A stretch of DNA of 64,000 nucleotides from positions 1-64,000 of the forward strand of contig DLMJ01000001.1 in assembly GCA_002479255.1 (NCBI GenBank), in the 5' to 3' direction. The DNA comes from Candidatus Binatus soli. GTDB lineage: Bacteria; Desulfobacterota; Binatia; Binatales; Binataceae. The position numbers and the translations under genes are program-made. Shown piece after piece: positions 1 to 8,329 of this stretch (the stretch's first letter is position 1; every line of letters begins with the position of its first letter). The notes under the pieces are model-generated. The model searched no databases, was not told where the DNA came from, and saw nothing but the letters and a program-made list of their open reading frames with translations.

Positions 1-123
1 AAAAGGTTCTGACGACGTACAATTCAATTGAGCGCCATTGGCTGCAAGCAGACCAATAACCCAGCAACGATTGAATTGATGCGTCACTTTCTTCATTTTC
101 TAGGTACATTGTTTCCCCTTCCT

Positions 124-157
124 GAAGGCGAGTGTCAATTGAAACAAAATCGCCTTC
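124..157. repeat. Inverted repeat downstream of tetR
   Basis: Eight-base arms GAAGGCGA (124-131) and TCGCCTTC (150-157) flank an 18-base AT-rich loop, just past the stop of the tetR gene. It may be a transcript-end hairpin, but no T-run follows on the minus strand. The remaining bases of 1-194 show no gene that I can support. Confidence 0.3.
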
Positions 158-194
158 CGTCAAGGGGATACTCACCCCTGCGGCGAGATTCGAC

Positions 195-779
195 TCACTT
201 TGACTCAAGCGCCCGGAGAAAATGCTCGAGCACCGCAAATTGCGCGCCGCTATCTGTCTCGGGCTTCCAGAGCTTGTGCAGCATCGAACCATGGAGCAAC
301 GCGATCAGCGTCAGCGCAATCGCGTCGGCATCGAGCTTTGATGTTATCCGCTTCGCCTCTTGCGCGCGTCTGATAAGCTGAGCCAGATGCGCGCGCGGTT
401 GCTCCAGCCCCTCCTGCACCGAAGCTAGAATGGTTGGATTGACAAGCGCCTCGGACCACGTTTGCAGAGCGATACGCCGCTTATCGGCGCTCTCAAGCGT
501 CAGGTATCCGTCGGTGAATTTCTTTGCTATCTGCCGCAGATCATTAATCGGGTCTTTCGTCTCGGGTCCCTCGCCCATCATGCGCAGCTCGTCCTCATGG
601 CGCTCTTGTGCAACGGCGAGCATCAGTTGGTCTTTGCTGTTGAAATAGCTGTAGATGCAGCCTGCGCTTAGGCCCGCTTGCGCGAAAACATCCTGCAATG
701 TCGTCTTGTCAAATCCCCTCCGGGCAAAACAGGCTCTTGCGGCGGCGAGAATCTGCGCGCGGCGGGCGGCTTTGCGTTC
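195..779 (-). CDS. TetR/AcrR family transcriptional regulator, start codon unclear
   Basis: One-component repressor with an N-terminal helix-turn-helix that binds DNA and a C-terminal ligand-binding helical domain. The HTH is intact: ERKAARRAQILAAAR, then FARRGFDKTTLQDVF and the typical AGLSAGCIYSYFNSKDQL recognition segment. This reading runs back to a TAA at 782-780, which nearly abuts the stop of the upstream methyltransferase. Within it there is no ATG or GTG. The first possible starts are ATT at 752 or TTG at 698; the latter would cut off half the HTH. Either a non-canonical start is used or a small indel removed the start. The ligand is unknown. The family call is firm, the 5' end is not. 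Confidence 0.75.
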   Translation of the reverse strand, partial: ERKAARRAQILAAARACFARRGFDKTTLQDVFAQAGLSAGCIYSYFNSKDQLMLAVAQERHEDELRMMGEGPETKDPINDLRQIAKKFTDGYLTLESADKRRIALQTWSEALVNPTILASVQEGLEQPRAHLAQLIRRAQEAKRITSKLDADAIALTLIALLHGSMLHKLWKPETDSGAQFAVLEHFLRALESK

Positions 780-783
780 TTAC

Positions 784-1710
784 TTAACGCGCGGCACTGC
801 TATTTGCCTCCGTTGTCATGACTTCCGCTAGAACCGCCCTGTAGAACTCGTAGCCGATAAGCATCTCGGCGTTCGGCATGTACATGCGCCGGTACTCGGC
901 TGCGCTGACATCGGCAATCAGCCCAATGCCCTTATTCGTGAGGTATCCCGCAACCTCCTTGGGATGAAAGCCGAAGGTCCACGGCTCGCCGTAATCCCGC
1001 AGCCGCTTCATTAGTCGCTCAAGCCCTGCCGAATGGAACGAACCGTTTATGGCATCGGAATGAACATAGGTGAAAATCACCTTCGATCCTGGCGGCGTGC
1101 TGCCGGCGAAAAAATCGAACATCGCGCTTACGGACGCCGCATCCAGATAGTTCGTGACGCCTTCCCACACGAAGAGCGTCTTGGCGTTGGTAGAAAAACC
1201 CGCGCTTACGAGACGGTTCTCAAGACGATCTTTCAGAAAATCGATCGGAACTCGCTTTAGATTTCCCGGCCGCCCGTCGTTCCTCAGCACACCTCCCTTG
1301 AAGGCGATCATCCGAGCGCGATCGACTTCGAAGGTCGGAACACTCGCCAATTCCTTCATCCGAAGCGCCCGGCAGTCGAACCCCGCACCGAGAATCACGA
1401 CTTGTCCGATGCCGCCTGCGAGTGCCTGGCGAATCCAATCGTCGATCAACCGCGTCCGCGCCGCTCCAGATGTGCGGGCGCCCGGCGCCTGGCGATCGAA
1501 ATAATGCTCCAGCAGGCGCCGGACCGCGGGAATGCGTGCCAGCGAGACAAGAACTGGCTGCCATCCCGGAAGAAATCGCTTTGCGAACGGATCGCTGAAG
1601 AGACGCTCGCGCTGTGGCTTTACAGTTTCGAGCGCGCGGATGGCCGCCATGTTTCCGGCCGTCCGGCTCAAACCGCCATCTTCGGGGCGCACACGGCCGC
1701 GTAAGGTCAT
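784..1710 (-). CDS. SAM-dependent methyltransferase, LCM/TIGR00027 family
   Basis: Class I methyltransferase of the leucine carboxyl methyltransferase-like family (known in that family: S-adenosylmethionine-dependent, substrates mostly undefined). The N-terminal signature SRTA-x-x-MAAIRALET lies around residues 15-29, the SAM-binding loop VVILGAGFDCRA at 104-115, the acidic strand end FEVD at 127-130 and the family motif VWEGVTNYL at 181-189. ATG at 1710 is chosen because family members begin shortly before the SRTA motif; an in-frame start at 1740 would add ten residues. The tetR gene follows within a few bases, so the two probably form one transcript, and the regulator may control this enzyme. 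Confidence 0.85.
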   Translation of the reverse strand: MTLRGRVRPEDGGLSRTAGNMAAIRALETVKPQRERLFSDPFAKRFLPGWQPVLVSLARIPAVRRLLEHYFDRQAPGARTSGAARTRLIDDWIRQALAGGIGQVVILGAGFDCRALRMKELASVPTFEVDRARMIAFKGGVLRNDGRPGNLKRVPIDFLKDRLENRLVSAGFSTNAKTLFVWEGVTNYLDAASVSAMFDFFAGSTPPGSKVIFTYVHSDAINGSFHSAGLERLMKRLRDYGEPWTFGFHPKEVAGYLTNKGIGLIADVSAAEYRRMYMPNAEMLIGYEFYRAVLAEVMTTEANSSAAR

Positions 1711-1742
1711 TTGGACGGATACTCCACAGCCCGCATGCAAAT

Positions 1743-1770
1743 AAAACGGATAACCGTACTATTATGTTTT
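1743..1770. promoter_or_regulatory. Possible operator/promoter region of the methyltransferase-tetR unit
   Basis: AT-rich patch in an otherwise GC-rich spacer, between the divergent methyltransferase and carboxypeptidase genes. It has AAAAC (1743-1747) and GTTTT (1766-1770) arms, an internal ACGG-ATAA-CCGT half-palindrome and, on the minus strand, CATAAT that could be a -10 box. A TetR operator here would be typical, but the symmetry is imperfect. Confidence 0.25.
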
Positions 1771-1921
1771 ATGTTGCCCCGCAAGCACTTCCGGCCGCAG
1801 GCGTCGTTACCGACGTATTGAGTGCCTGCCTCACATCCCGCGGCTCATCGGCGCTCGTTGCCGCGCGGGTTGTTGGCTAGTATTGATTTGTCGGGTCGAT
1901 GTGTTGGGGAGGTGGTGTGTG

Positions 1922-3190
1922 ATGAAAGCTCTCTCGCCGTCCGGCGAATCCGTCGCCGGAATTTCCGCCGGCCGAAAATTTCGCGGACGGTTTTGGACAT
2001 TTGTATTTATCGCCGTGGCCGCCGCGCTCGCCGCGTTGACGTCCTCGCACGCTGCTTTTGCTGCGCGCCGTCATCATGCCGGCGCCGCGCCCGCCGAAGA
2101 TGAGAGCGCCAGCGCGTCGAACACCGGCCTGCAAGGTCCTTACACCGAGGCGTGCGTGCTCGAACCCGTCACCGGCACAGTCATCTTCGAGGCTAACGAT
2201 CACACACCGTGGCCGACTGCGTCGCTGGCCAAGATGATGCTGATGCTGATCGTCGCCGATAAAATCCACGACGGTTCGCTCAAGCTAACCGACAATGTAA
2301 CCAGCTCGCGCAAAGCGGCCGCGATGGGCGGTTCGCAAGTCTATCTCAAGGAGGGCGAGACGTTTTCCCTCGACGACATGATGAAAGCTGTTGTCGTGCA
2401 CTCGGCCAACGACGCGGCGGTGGCGGTCGCCGAATATATCGCGGGCTCGACTGACGCATTTGTGGTGATGATGAACCAGAAGGCCGCCGCGCTCGGGATG
2501 AAGGACTCGCACTACTACTCGGTGCACGGTCTGCCACCCGCGCGGGGACAATCGGCCGACGTCGCCAGCGCCTACGACCAGGCAATTCTCGCGCGCGAGC
2601 TGCTCAAATATCCCGACGTGATCCGATGGTCGTCGATCGACACCGCGCCGTTTCGCGCCGGAAAGTTCGAGCTGCGCAACACCAATCACCTGGTGCGGAC
2701 GTATCCGGGATGCGACGGCCTCAAGACCGGATTCTATGACAAGGCGGGATTCAACGTGGTTGCAACCGCAAAACGCGGCGACCTGAGGCTAGTCGCGGTT
2801 GTGCTCGGCAGCCAGCACAAGTTGACGAATTTCAAGGAGGCGGCCGAGATGCTTTCGCAGGGATTTCTCAACTACGAGATGCATTCGGTCGCAAAGAAGG
2901 GCACGCCGGTCGCGCAATCCGTTGCGGTGACCGACGCCGAAACTGCCAGCATCAAGCCGGTTTGGGCCGGCGACGCAGGCGTCTTCGTCAAGCGTGGCGA
3001 CGCGAACAACGCGATCAAGGTCGATTACAATCTGCCGCCTTCGATCGAGGCTCCCGTCAAGGCCGGCCAGCAGATTGGCACGGCTAATGTGACCGCTGGC
3101 GGCAAATCGGTGGCCACGATCGCGCTGCTCGCACCTTCCGATGTCGCCAGGAAAGCTTCGCTGACTAAACGTCTATTAAGTATTTTCTGA
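1922..3190 (+). CDS. dacC: D-alanyl-D-alanine carboxypeptidase (PBP5/6 type)
   Basis: Periplasmic penicillin-binding protein that trims the terminal D-Ala from peptidoglycan stem peptides. The serine-peptidase S11 triad is complete: SLAK with nucleophile Ser101 and Lys104, SAN at 161-163 and KTG at 268-270. A cleavable or anchoring signal segment covers about residues 25-46 and ends AAFAA. A C-terminal PBP5-like beta domain follows the catalytic domain. ATG at 1922 is preferred to an upstream in-frame start at 1883 because it places the basic n-region directly before the hydrophobic core. The symbol dacC is by homology class; dacA is equally possible. Confidence 0.9.
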   Translation: MKALSPSGESVAGISAGRKFRGRFWTFVFIAVAAALAALTSSHAAFAARRHHAGAAPAEDESASASNTGLQGPYTEACVLEPVTGTVIFEANDHTPWPTASLAKMMLMLIVADKIHDGSLKLTDNVTSSRKAAAMGGSQVYLKEGETFSLDDMMKAVVVHSANDAAVAVAEYIAGSTDAFVVMMNQKAAALGMKDSHYYSVHGLPPARGQSADVASAYDQAILARELLKYPDVIRWSSIDTAPFRAGKFELRNTNHLVRTYPGCDGLKTGFYDKAGFNVVATAKRGDLRLVAVVLGSQHKLTNFKEAAEMLSQGFLNYEMHSVAKKGTPVAQSVAVTDAETASIKPVWAGDAGVFVKRGDANNAIKVDYNLPPSIEAPVKAGQQIGTANVTAGGKSVATIALLAPSDVARKASLTKRLLSIF

Positions 3191-3281
3191 GTTCAAGTTA
3201 TTGAGATTTGGTCCATAAGCAACCCGTTCGGTTAGGTTATGAACCTCATGCATGTTAAACTCGGTTCCGTCGCTCTGCCTG

Positions 3282-4076
3282 ATGACTCCAAAAGAAAAAT
3301 TCTACCGCGCCTATATGGATTTCTTCGAGACTGCGGAGCGCAAGCGCCGCTGGAATCTCTTCGACGATGTCCCGTGGGACAAGCTTTCTCCCCGCGCCAA
3401 CACCGAGGAACGCGCGATTCGCATCGAGACGTATTGCGCCGAGGAGATGTACTTGCCGGACTACAACGCGGCCGGTATCAAGATGCTGCGCGGCGTGTTT
3501 GGGCTCTCATGGTTTCAGACCGCATGGAGCTACGAGGAATCGCGCCATGGACTCGTGTTCCGCGAGTACCTGCTTCGCTCCGGGCTGCGCACGCAGGAGC
3601 AATTCGACAAGTTGGAGACCGATGTATTCTCGCGCTCGTGGAAACTTCCGTTCGCGACGCAGCGCCGGATGAGTTGCTACGGAGCGCTGCAGGAAGCGGC
3701 GACCTATCTCGCCTATCGCGCGCAAAAGGATCGCGCGGAACTGGAGAAAGACCGGACGCTCGAGGCAATTTTCTTTCTGCTCAGCCGCGACGAGGCCGCT
3801 CACGCCGGCTTCTACCGCGAGATGATCGCGATCGAGATGGCCGAAGACCGTATCGGCACGCTGGCGGATCTCGCGCACGTGATCGCGAATTTCAAGATGC
3901 CGGGTGACGGTCTGATTCCGAATTATCACGAAAACCTCAGAATCGGCGGCGGTGGGATCAGTCCACGCCTTTTCTTCACGCGGGCAGTGCTTCCATTGCT
4001 CAAGCAGTTGGGCACCAACCGCGACGAACTCAAGAGCGCCAGCGCTGCAGCGCTTCCACTGCGGGTTGCGCTTTAG
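3282..4076 (+). CDS. Acyl-ACP desaturase (FA_desaturase_2, diiron)
   Basis: Soluble ferritin-like enzyme that in this family introduces a double bond into acyl-ACP chains using O2 and reduced ferredoxin. The two diiron E/D-E-x-x-H elements are visible: EESRH at residues 85-89 and DEAAH at 170-174, with a bridging QEAATYLAY Glu at 138. Length (264 aa) matches bacterial DesA-type members. The start is ambiguous: ATG 3282 or ATG 3252, and neither has a good Shine-Dalgarno. It stands alone between dacC and a DUF2333-like gene. Substrate chain length and double-bond position cannot be read from sequence. Confidence 0.88.
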   Translation: MTPKEKFYRAYMDFFETAERKRRWNLFDDVPWDKLSPRANTEERAIRIETYCAEEMYLPDYNAAGIKMLRGVFGLSWFQTAWSYEESRHGLVFREYLLRSGLRTQEQFDKLETDVFSRSWKLPFATQRRMSCYGALQEAATYLAYRAQKDRAELEKDRTLEAIFFLLSRDEAAHAGFYREMIAIEMAEDRIGTLADLAHVIANFKMPGDGLIPNYHENLRIGGGGISPRLFFTRAVLPLLKQLGTNRDELKSASAAALPLRVAL

Positions 4077-4142
4077 CAGGCGCGATCCAACGCGATATAA
4101 TCTCATCCGGCTGAATCGCCGCTTGATGCGAACTCGATTGCG

Positions 4143-5066
4143 ATGAACCGGAACCGACTCCTGATTGGCGCCGCGGCCATCCTTCTCATTTGGGTTGGCG
4201 GCAACCTTGCGCTTCATTTCGGCCAGAAGCGCCACAATCGTCTCGACTACAATATCGACCAGCTTTTCCCACTGGACAAACCGCCGCCGCCCGGCGAGAT
4301 CTATGCCTCGACGCTGGCCGCGATCATGGACCATGAGCTGCACACGGGCTTCGGGTGGCGTCCCAACGATTTCTTCCTGTGGGGCCCGAAAGTCGCCGCC
4401 GACAACAATTCCGATCGCCAACTCGGAATCATCCAGGCGGTGCGCGAAACCACTCGCATCTTCAAGGATCACCTGACCAAGGTTTCCTCGAATCAGTACG
4501 ATCCTAATCTTGTGATCGCCGACACTGACTTTCGAAACGACGCCGAGAAGTGGATACTGCCGTCGGCCGAAAGCAAGTACGACGACGGCATCAAGCATCT
4601 GCGGATGTACGTCGCCGGGTTGCACACCACGCCGCCGTCGTCGCGCGAGCTCAACACCCGGGCCGTCGAGTTAGTCCGATTGGTCCAGACGTGGACCGAT
4701 CTGCTTGGCGACGCGCACGCGAACCTGTACCGGTCCACAAAGGACGACGGCAGCCCGGTCCATAGCTGGGACTGCGACCATTATTTCTATCACTCGCAAG
4801 GTTACGCGCACGTGATGTATCACATGATGCAAGCGCTCGAGCGCGAATACGCGGGGCAGCTTAAGGACGACCCGGTCCTGAAGACACTGTTCGACGATTC
4901 GATCGACGCGCTGGGCAAGGCCGCCGTCTTGAAGCCATTGATTGTCATGAACGGCGCGCCCGATGGACTGTTCGCGAATCATCGCCGCAACCTCGACGGC
5001 TACATCACCGAGGCGCGCCAGAAGATGTACTCGATACGCGAAGAACTGGAACGCTCCCCGCTCTAG
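4143..5066 (+). CDS. DUF2333-like membrane-anchored protein
   Basis: 307 aa with one N-terminal hydrophobic segment (residues about 6-26) after MNRNR, so it is probably anchored in the inner membrane with a large periplasmic part. The segment GFGWRPNDFFLWGP followed by a DNNSDRQLGII stretch, and the later TWTDLLGDAHANLYRS, resemble DUF2333 proteins as I remember that family. Function is not known for the family. It begins 66 bp after the desaturase, with a stop shortly before the convergent sppA gene. No catalytic motif is apparent. Confidence 0.7.
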   Translation: MNRNRLLIGAAAILLIWVGGNLALHFGQKRHNRLDYNIDQLFPLDKPPPPGEIYASTLAAIMDHELHTGFGWRPNDFFLWGPKVAADNNSDRQLGIIQAVRETTRIFKDHLTKVSSNQYDPNLVIADTDFRNDAEKWILPSAESKYDDGIKHLRMYVAGLHTTPPSSRELNTRAVELVRLVQTWTDLLGDAHANLYRSTKDDGSPVHSWDCDHYFYHSQGYAHVMYHMMQALEREYAGQLKDDPVLKTLFDDSIDALGKAAVLKPLIVMNGAPDGLFANHRRNLDGYITEARQKMYSIREELERSPL

Positions 5067-5074
5067 CGGATGCG

Positions 5075-6892
5075 CTACAGCTCGATGAACGGACAGAGCA
5101 GCATCACGCCGCCGCGCACGAGTATTTCGATCATCGCAGGCGCCCACCGGTTTGGGATGCCAAGCGCGCCTGCGGCTGCGCGAATCGCCCACGGCGTCGA
5201 GGCCTCCGCGCTGCCGGGCCGAAGATCCAACCACCTGCGCTCGGCACGATAGGTCACCAGTTGGTGGCGCTGATGCTCGGCGATATGCGCACGATCGCGC
5301 GCGATCGCCACCGCGGCTGACAGCCCGCCGACTTCGTCGATGAGTCCGCACTCCTTCGCCGCAAGACCGCTCCAGATGCGCCCCTTGGCAACGGCTTCAG
5401 TCTGCTCGAGGCTGAGCCGCCGGCCTTGCGCGACCTTCGCGATGAACGCCGAGTACAGATGACCGATGGTTTCATTGAGCTGTGCGAGCTCGCCGTCGGT
5501 CATCGCGCGCGCAATCGACATCGCATCGCTGTTGGGCGCGCTTTTCACGAAATCGAAATGGACGCCGAGTTCGCTGAGCAGATTGCCCAAGTTGAACTTC
5601 GCGTACACGACCCCGATGGAACCGGTGATCGTCGCGGGTTCCGCTACAATCGCGTCGGCGCCCGCCGCCACGTAATAGCCGCCCGAGCCCGCCACATCGC
5701 CCATCGAGACTACGACAGGCTTGCCGCGCCCCTGTGCCTCGCGCACGGCCCGCCACACCAGGTCGGCGCCAACCGCGGAGCCGCCGGGTGAATTTACGCG
5801 AAACACTATTGCGCTTACTCGTTCGTCGCGCGACGCGCGATCGATTTGCGCGGCCGTCGCGACGCCGCTGATAAATTCGCCGGTCGCAGGCGCGTCGCCC
5901 GAAATTACCGGACCGCTGGCGTGGACGAGTGCGATTCTCGCGCGCCGCCCGCGCTCACGGGTAAAGACAGCGTGGCGCCGGTATCGCGCCATGCTGGCGA
6001 ACACTTTGCGCTTTGCCTCGGGATCGAATTCGGCGCGGATGTCTTCGATGTAGCCTTCGCGGTCGATCAGATGATTTTCGACGGCGAACTTTGCGCTGAC
6101 GAATCCCGCTGCGATCAGCTCGCGGGCGCGTTCCGTGGTCAGTTTCCGGGCCGATGCGATCGTCTCGGTCAGGATTTTTTCCCAGTCCGCGACGATCGCC
6201 TCCATGCTCTCGCGCACCGCCGGCGACATCGTGTCGCGCCCGAGAGTATCGGCAGCGCCCTTGTACTCTTTCCATTGCAGCGTTTGCGCCTGGATCTTCA
6301 GCTTGTCGAGCGCGTTTTTTAGAAAAACGCCGCCGGTCGCCACGCCGAGCATCGTGAGCATCGTGTCCGGATTGGCGACGATTTCTCCCGCTCCTGCGGC
6401 GACCAGGTATTCGCGCAGCCCCGCGCTATCGCCTCGCAACAGCGCGATCACCCGCTTGCCGCCCGCCTGCGCGGCGCGCAGCAAGCGGTGGATTTCGTGT
6501 GCGGTGGCCAGACCGGCGCCGAATTCCGCGATCTCGACCACGATCGCACGAACGTCGTCATCGATGGCCGCCGACTCGAACACGTAGCGTAGATGGTCCA
6601 GGCTCTGCGCGCCGCGGCGCATGAGCTGATCGAGTGGCGAGCGAGTCACGTCCTCTTCGATCGGACCCGCCAGGCGAACTACCACGACGGCGTCACGCGG
6701 GATTTGCGCGGGCCTGACGACGGCAAACCAGAACGCCGCGATCATGGCCCCCGCTACTCCAAGGATGGCGATTCCCGCCTTCCAGTCTCCGGCCGCGCAC
6801 GCAACCGTGCCGACGGCACTCAAAATCGTGACAATAATTGCGAGTCGAACCTCGCGGCTTATCCACAATCGTTCGATAAACGGATTCTTCAT
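5075..6892 (-). CDS. sppA: Signal peptide peptidase SppA, long (67 kDa) type
   Basis: Membrane-anchored serine protease that degrades cleaved signal peptides. It is a tandem-domain protein of 605 aa, the length of the Escherichia coli form. Catalytic Lys211 sits in KEYKGAAD in the first half and nucleophile Ser403 in GDVAGSGGYY in the second, the known Ser-Lys dyad arrangement. Two hydrophobic stretches near residues 17-33 and 41-59 anchor the N-terminus. The gene converges on the DUF2333-like gene and diverges from a lipoprotein gene 43 bp away, so the promoters of both lie in that short gap. Confidence 0.93.
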   Translation of the reverse strand: MKNPFIERLWISREVRLAIIVTILSAVGTVACAAGDWKAGIAILGVAGAMIAAFWFAVVRPAQIPRDAVVVVRLAGPIEEDVTRSPLDQLMRRGAQSLDHLRYVFESAAIDDDVRAIVVEIAEFGAGLATAHEIHRLLRAAQAGGKRVIALLRGDSAGLREYLVAAGAGEIVANPDTMLTMLGVATGGVFLKNALDKLKIQAQTLQWKEYKGAADTLGRDTMSPAVRESMEAIVADWEKILTETIASARKLTTERARELIAAGFVSAKFAVENHLIDREGYIEDIRAEFDPEAKRKVFASMARYRRHAVFTRERGRRARIALVHASGPVISGDAPATGEFISGVATAAQIDRASRDERVSAIVFRVNSPGGSAVGADLVWRAVREAQGRGKPVVVSMGDVAGSGGYYVAAGADAIVAEPATITGSIGVVYAKFNLGNLLSELGVHFDFVKSAPNSDAMSIARAMTDGELAQLNETIGHLYSAFIAKVAQGRRLSLEQTEAVAKGRIWSGLAAKECGLIDEVGGLSAAVAIARDRAHIAEHQRHQLVTYRAERRWLDLRPGSAEASTPWAIRAAAGALGIPNRWAPAMIEILVRGGVMLLCPFIEL

Positions 6893-6935
6893 CGGTCGCC
6901 TTTTTTGATCGCTGCAAATACACTAGCGTTTTCGG

Positions 6936-8324
6936 ATGCTCAGGTCTGTCCTCATCGTGATTCTTGGGTTGGCTGCCGTGAGCGTTGCGTCGTGCTCGAC
7001 TGCGAACGTCCACAAGCCCGCGCCCCCCCCATTTGTCGGCCGTGCGACCACCCTGGAGGTCACACACGGCATCAAGGTGCTGACCAACGTCGGGATGCCG
7101 AATGGATTCGCGCCGATTCCCACGCGTCCTCCCATCTGGCTCGAGGAAGGCGAAGAGATTGGCGTCGTCGGGACCCAGGCCGGGCACACAATTATGTATG
7201 GCCTGGGAGGCGCCGCGTGGCGAAGCGGCCGTATTCTGGCCGCGGAGACGGGGCCGGCCGCGGCCGAGGAGGGAACTATCGCGGACCTCGCCGCGAGCCC
7301 CAACGGCCTGACGCTCGCGACCGCAATGGTCGCGCCGGACGGCAATCGAGTCGATGTGATTATTCGCGACCTAATCGCCACTGGCGCGGGCAGCGTGATC
7401 GCGAGCTTCAATGGCCGGTACGATTCCATCTCGATGAACTGGCTGAACAACGCGACGATCGCGCTTGCGCTACGACGGCATCCCGAACCGCTCGAGTCCG
7501 GCCTCAACGACGAAGCGCCGAAGTCCGATCCGGATCAACCTGACGTCGAAGCGCCGCCGAATCGGGCGGATGGGTTGCAGTTGATCGTCGTCACCGGCGC
7601 CGGTTCCGTCGCACCGCTGAAGTTTTCATGCCCGATGTCGGCGCTGAGTTGGAGCACGCATGGTGTTTATGCGGTCGGCCAGGGCGATACGGGCGCTCAG
7701 CCGGTCATCCTCGATCGGCGCAACTCCACCTGCATCAAATTTCACGTACCCACGCCGATCCACGTGCTCGATTGGGACCAGGACGACGAAGGGTCATTCC
7801 TGTATGTCGGGCCCGACGCGTCGCGCCGTACGATTGGCGTGTTCAAGTACAACATAGCGACCGGCGCAGAAAATTTGACGGGCGTATCGACGGGCGCGGC
7901 CGCGTTCACAGGCAGCAGCAACACGATCACGCTGGGCAATCAGAAGCTCACATTCAAGATGGCGATCGAGCGTCCCGAGGCTATGCTGCTTGCGCAGGTC
8001 GCAATATCACGACCCGAACAAAGCGAGCTCGATATGAGATCGCTGGGCTTCGACACTATGCCGGAAATGCTCGCGCAGAGCACGATGGAGTATTCGCGGG
8101 CTGCTGATGAAGCCGCGATGCAAGTCTATGCGCCGAGTCTGCCGGTGGCGTGGCGAAAAATCGTCACCTATTCGCTGAAATACGATAGTGCGTTTCTACT
8201 GGCCGAGGGTCCGGCGCGCGGCGCCGTCACGATGAGTTGGTCGCTCAAGGGTCGATGGCTGGCGTTTTTGGACGGCGACGCGACGGCGGGCACGGTGATG
8301 ACTGTGCTGGTTCCGCCCCGGTAG
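6936..8324 (+). CDS. Lipoprotein with beta-propeller-like repeats, function unknown
   Basis: 462 aa beginning with a lipoprotein signal: MLRSVLIVIL core and lipobox VASC with the lipidated Cys20. The mature part is rich in short beta-type segments with recurring W-S/D-x-D and GRYDSISMNWLNN-like blades (for example around TWAIALALR and VLDWDQDDEGSFLYVGPD), suggesting a TolB/WD40-like propeller. I do not recognise a specific family. It diverges from sppA and is convergent with the acyl-CoA synthetase, so no operon partner tells its job. It is probably periplasmic, at either membrane. Confidence 0.7.
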   Translation: MLRSVLIVILGLAAVSVASCSTANVHKPAPPPFVGRATTLEVTHGIKVLTNVGMPNGFAPIPTRPPIWLEEGEEIGVVGTQAGHTIMYGLGGAAWRSGRILAAETGPAAAEEGTIADLAASPNGLTLATAMVAPDGNRVDVIIRDLIATGAGSVIASFNGRYDSISMNWLNNATIALALRRHPEPLESGLNDEAPKSDPDQPDVEAPPNRADGLQLIVVTGAGSVAPLKFSCPMSALSWSTHGVYAVGQGDTGAQPVILDRRNSTCIKFHVPTPIHVLDWDQDDEGSFLYVGPDASRRTIGVFKYNIATGAENLTGVSTGAAAFTGSSNTITLGNQKLTFKMAIERPEAMLLAQVAISRPEQSELDMRSLGFDTMPEMLAQSTMEYSRAADEAAMQVYAPSLPVAWRKIVTYSLKYDSAFLLAEGPARGAVTMSWSLKGRWLAFLDGDATAGTVMTVLVPPR

Positions 8325-8329
8325 CTTTT

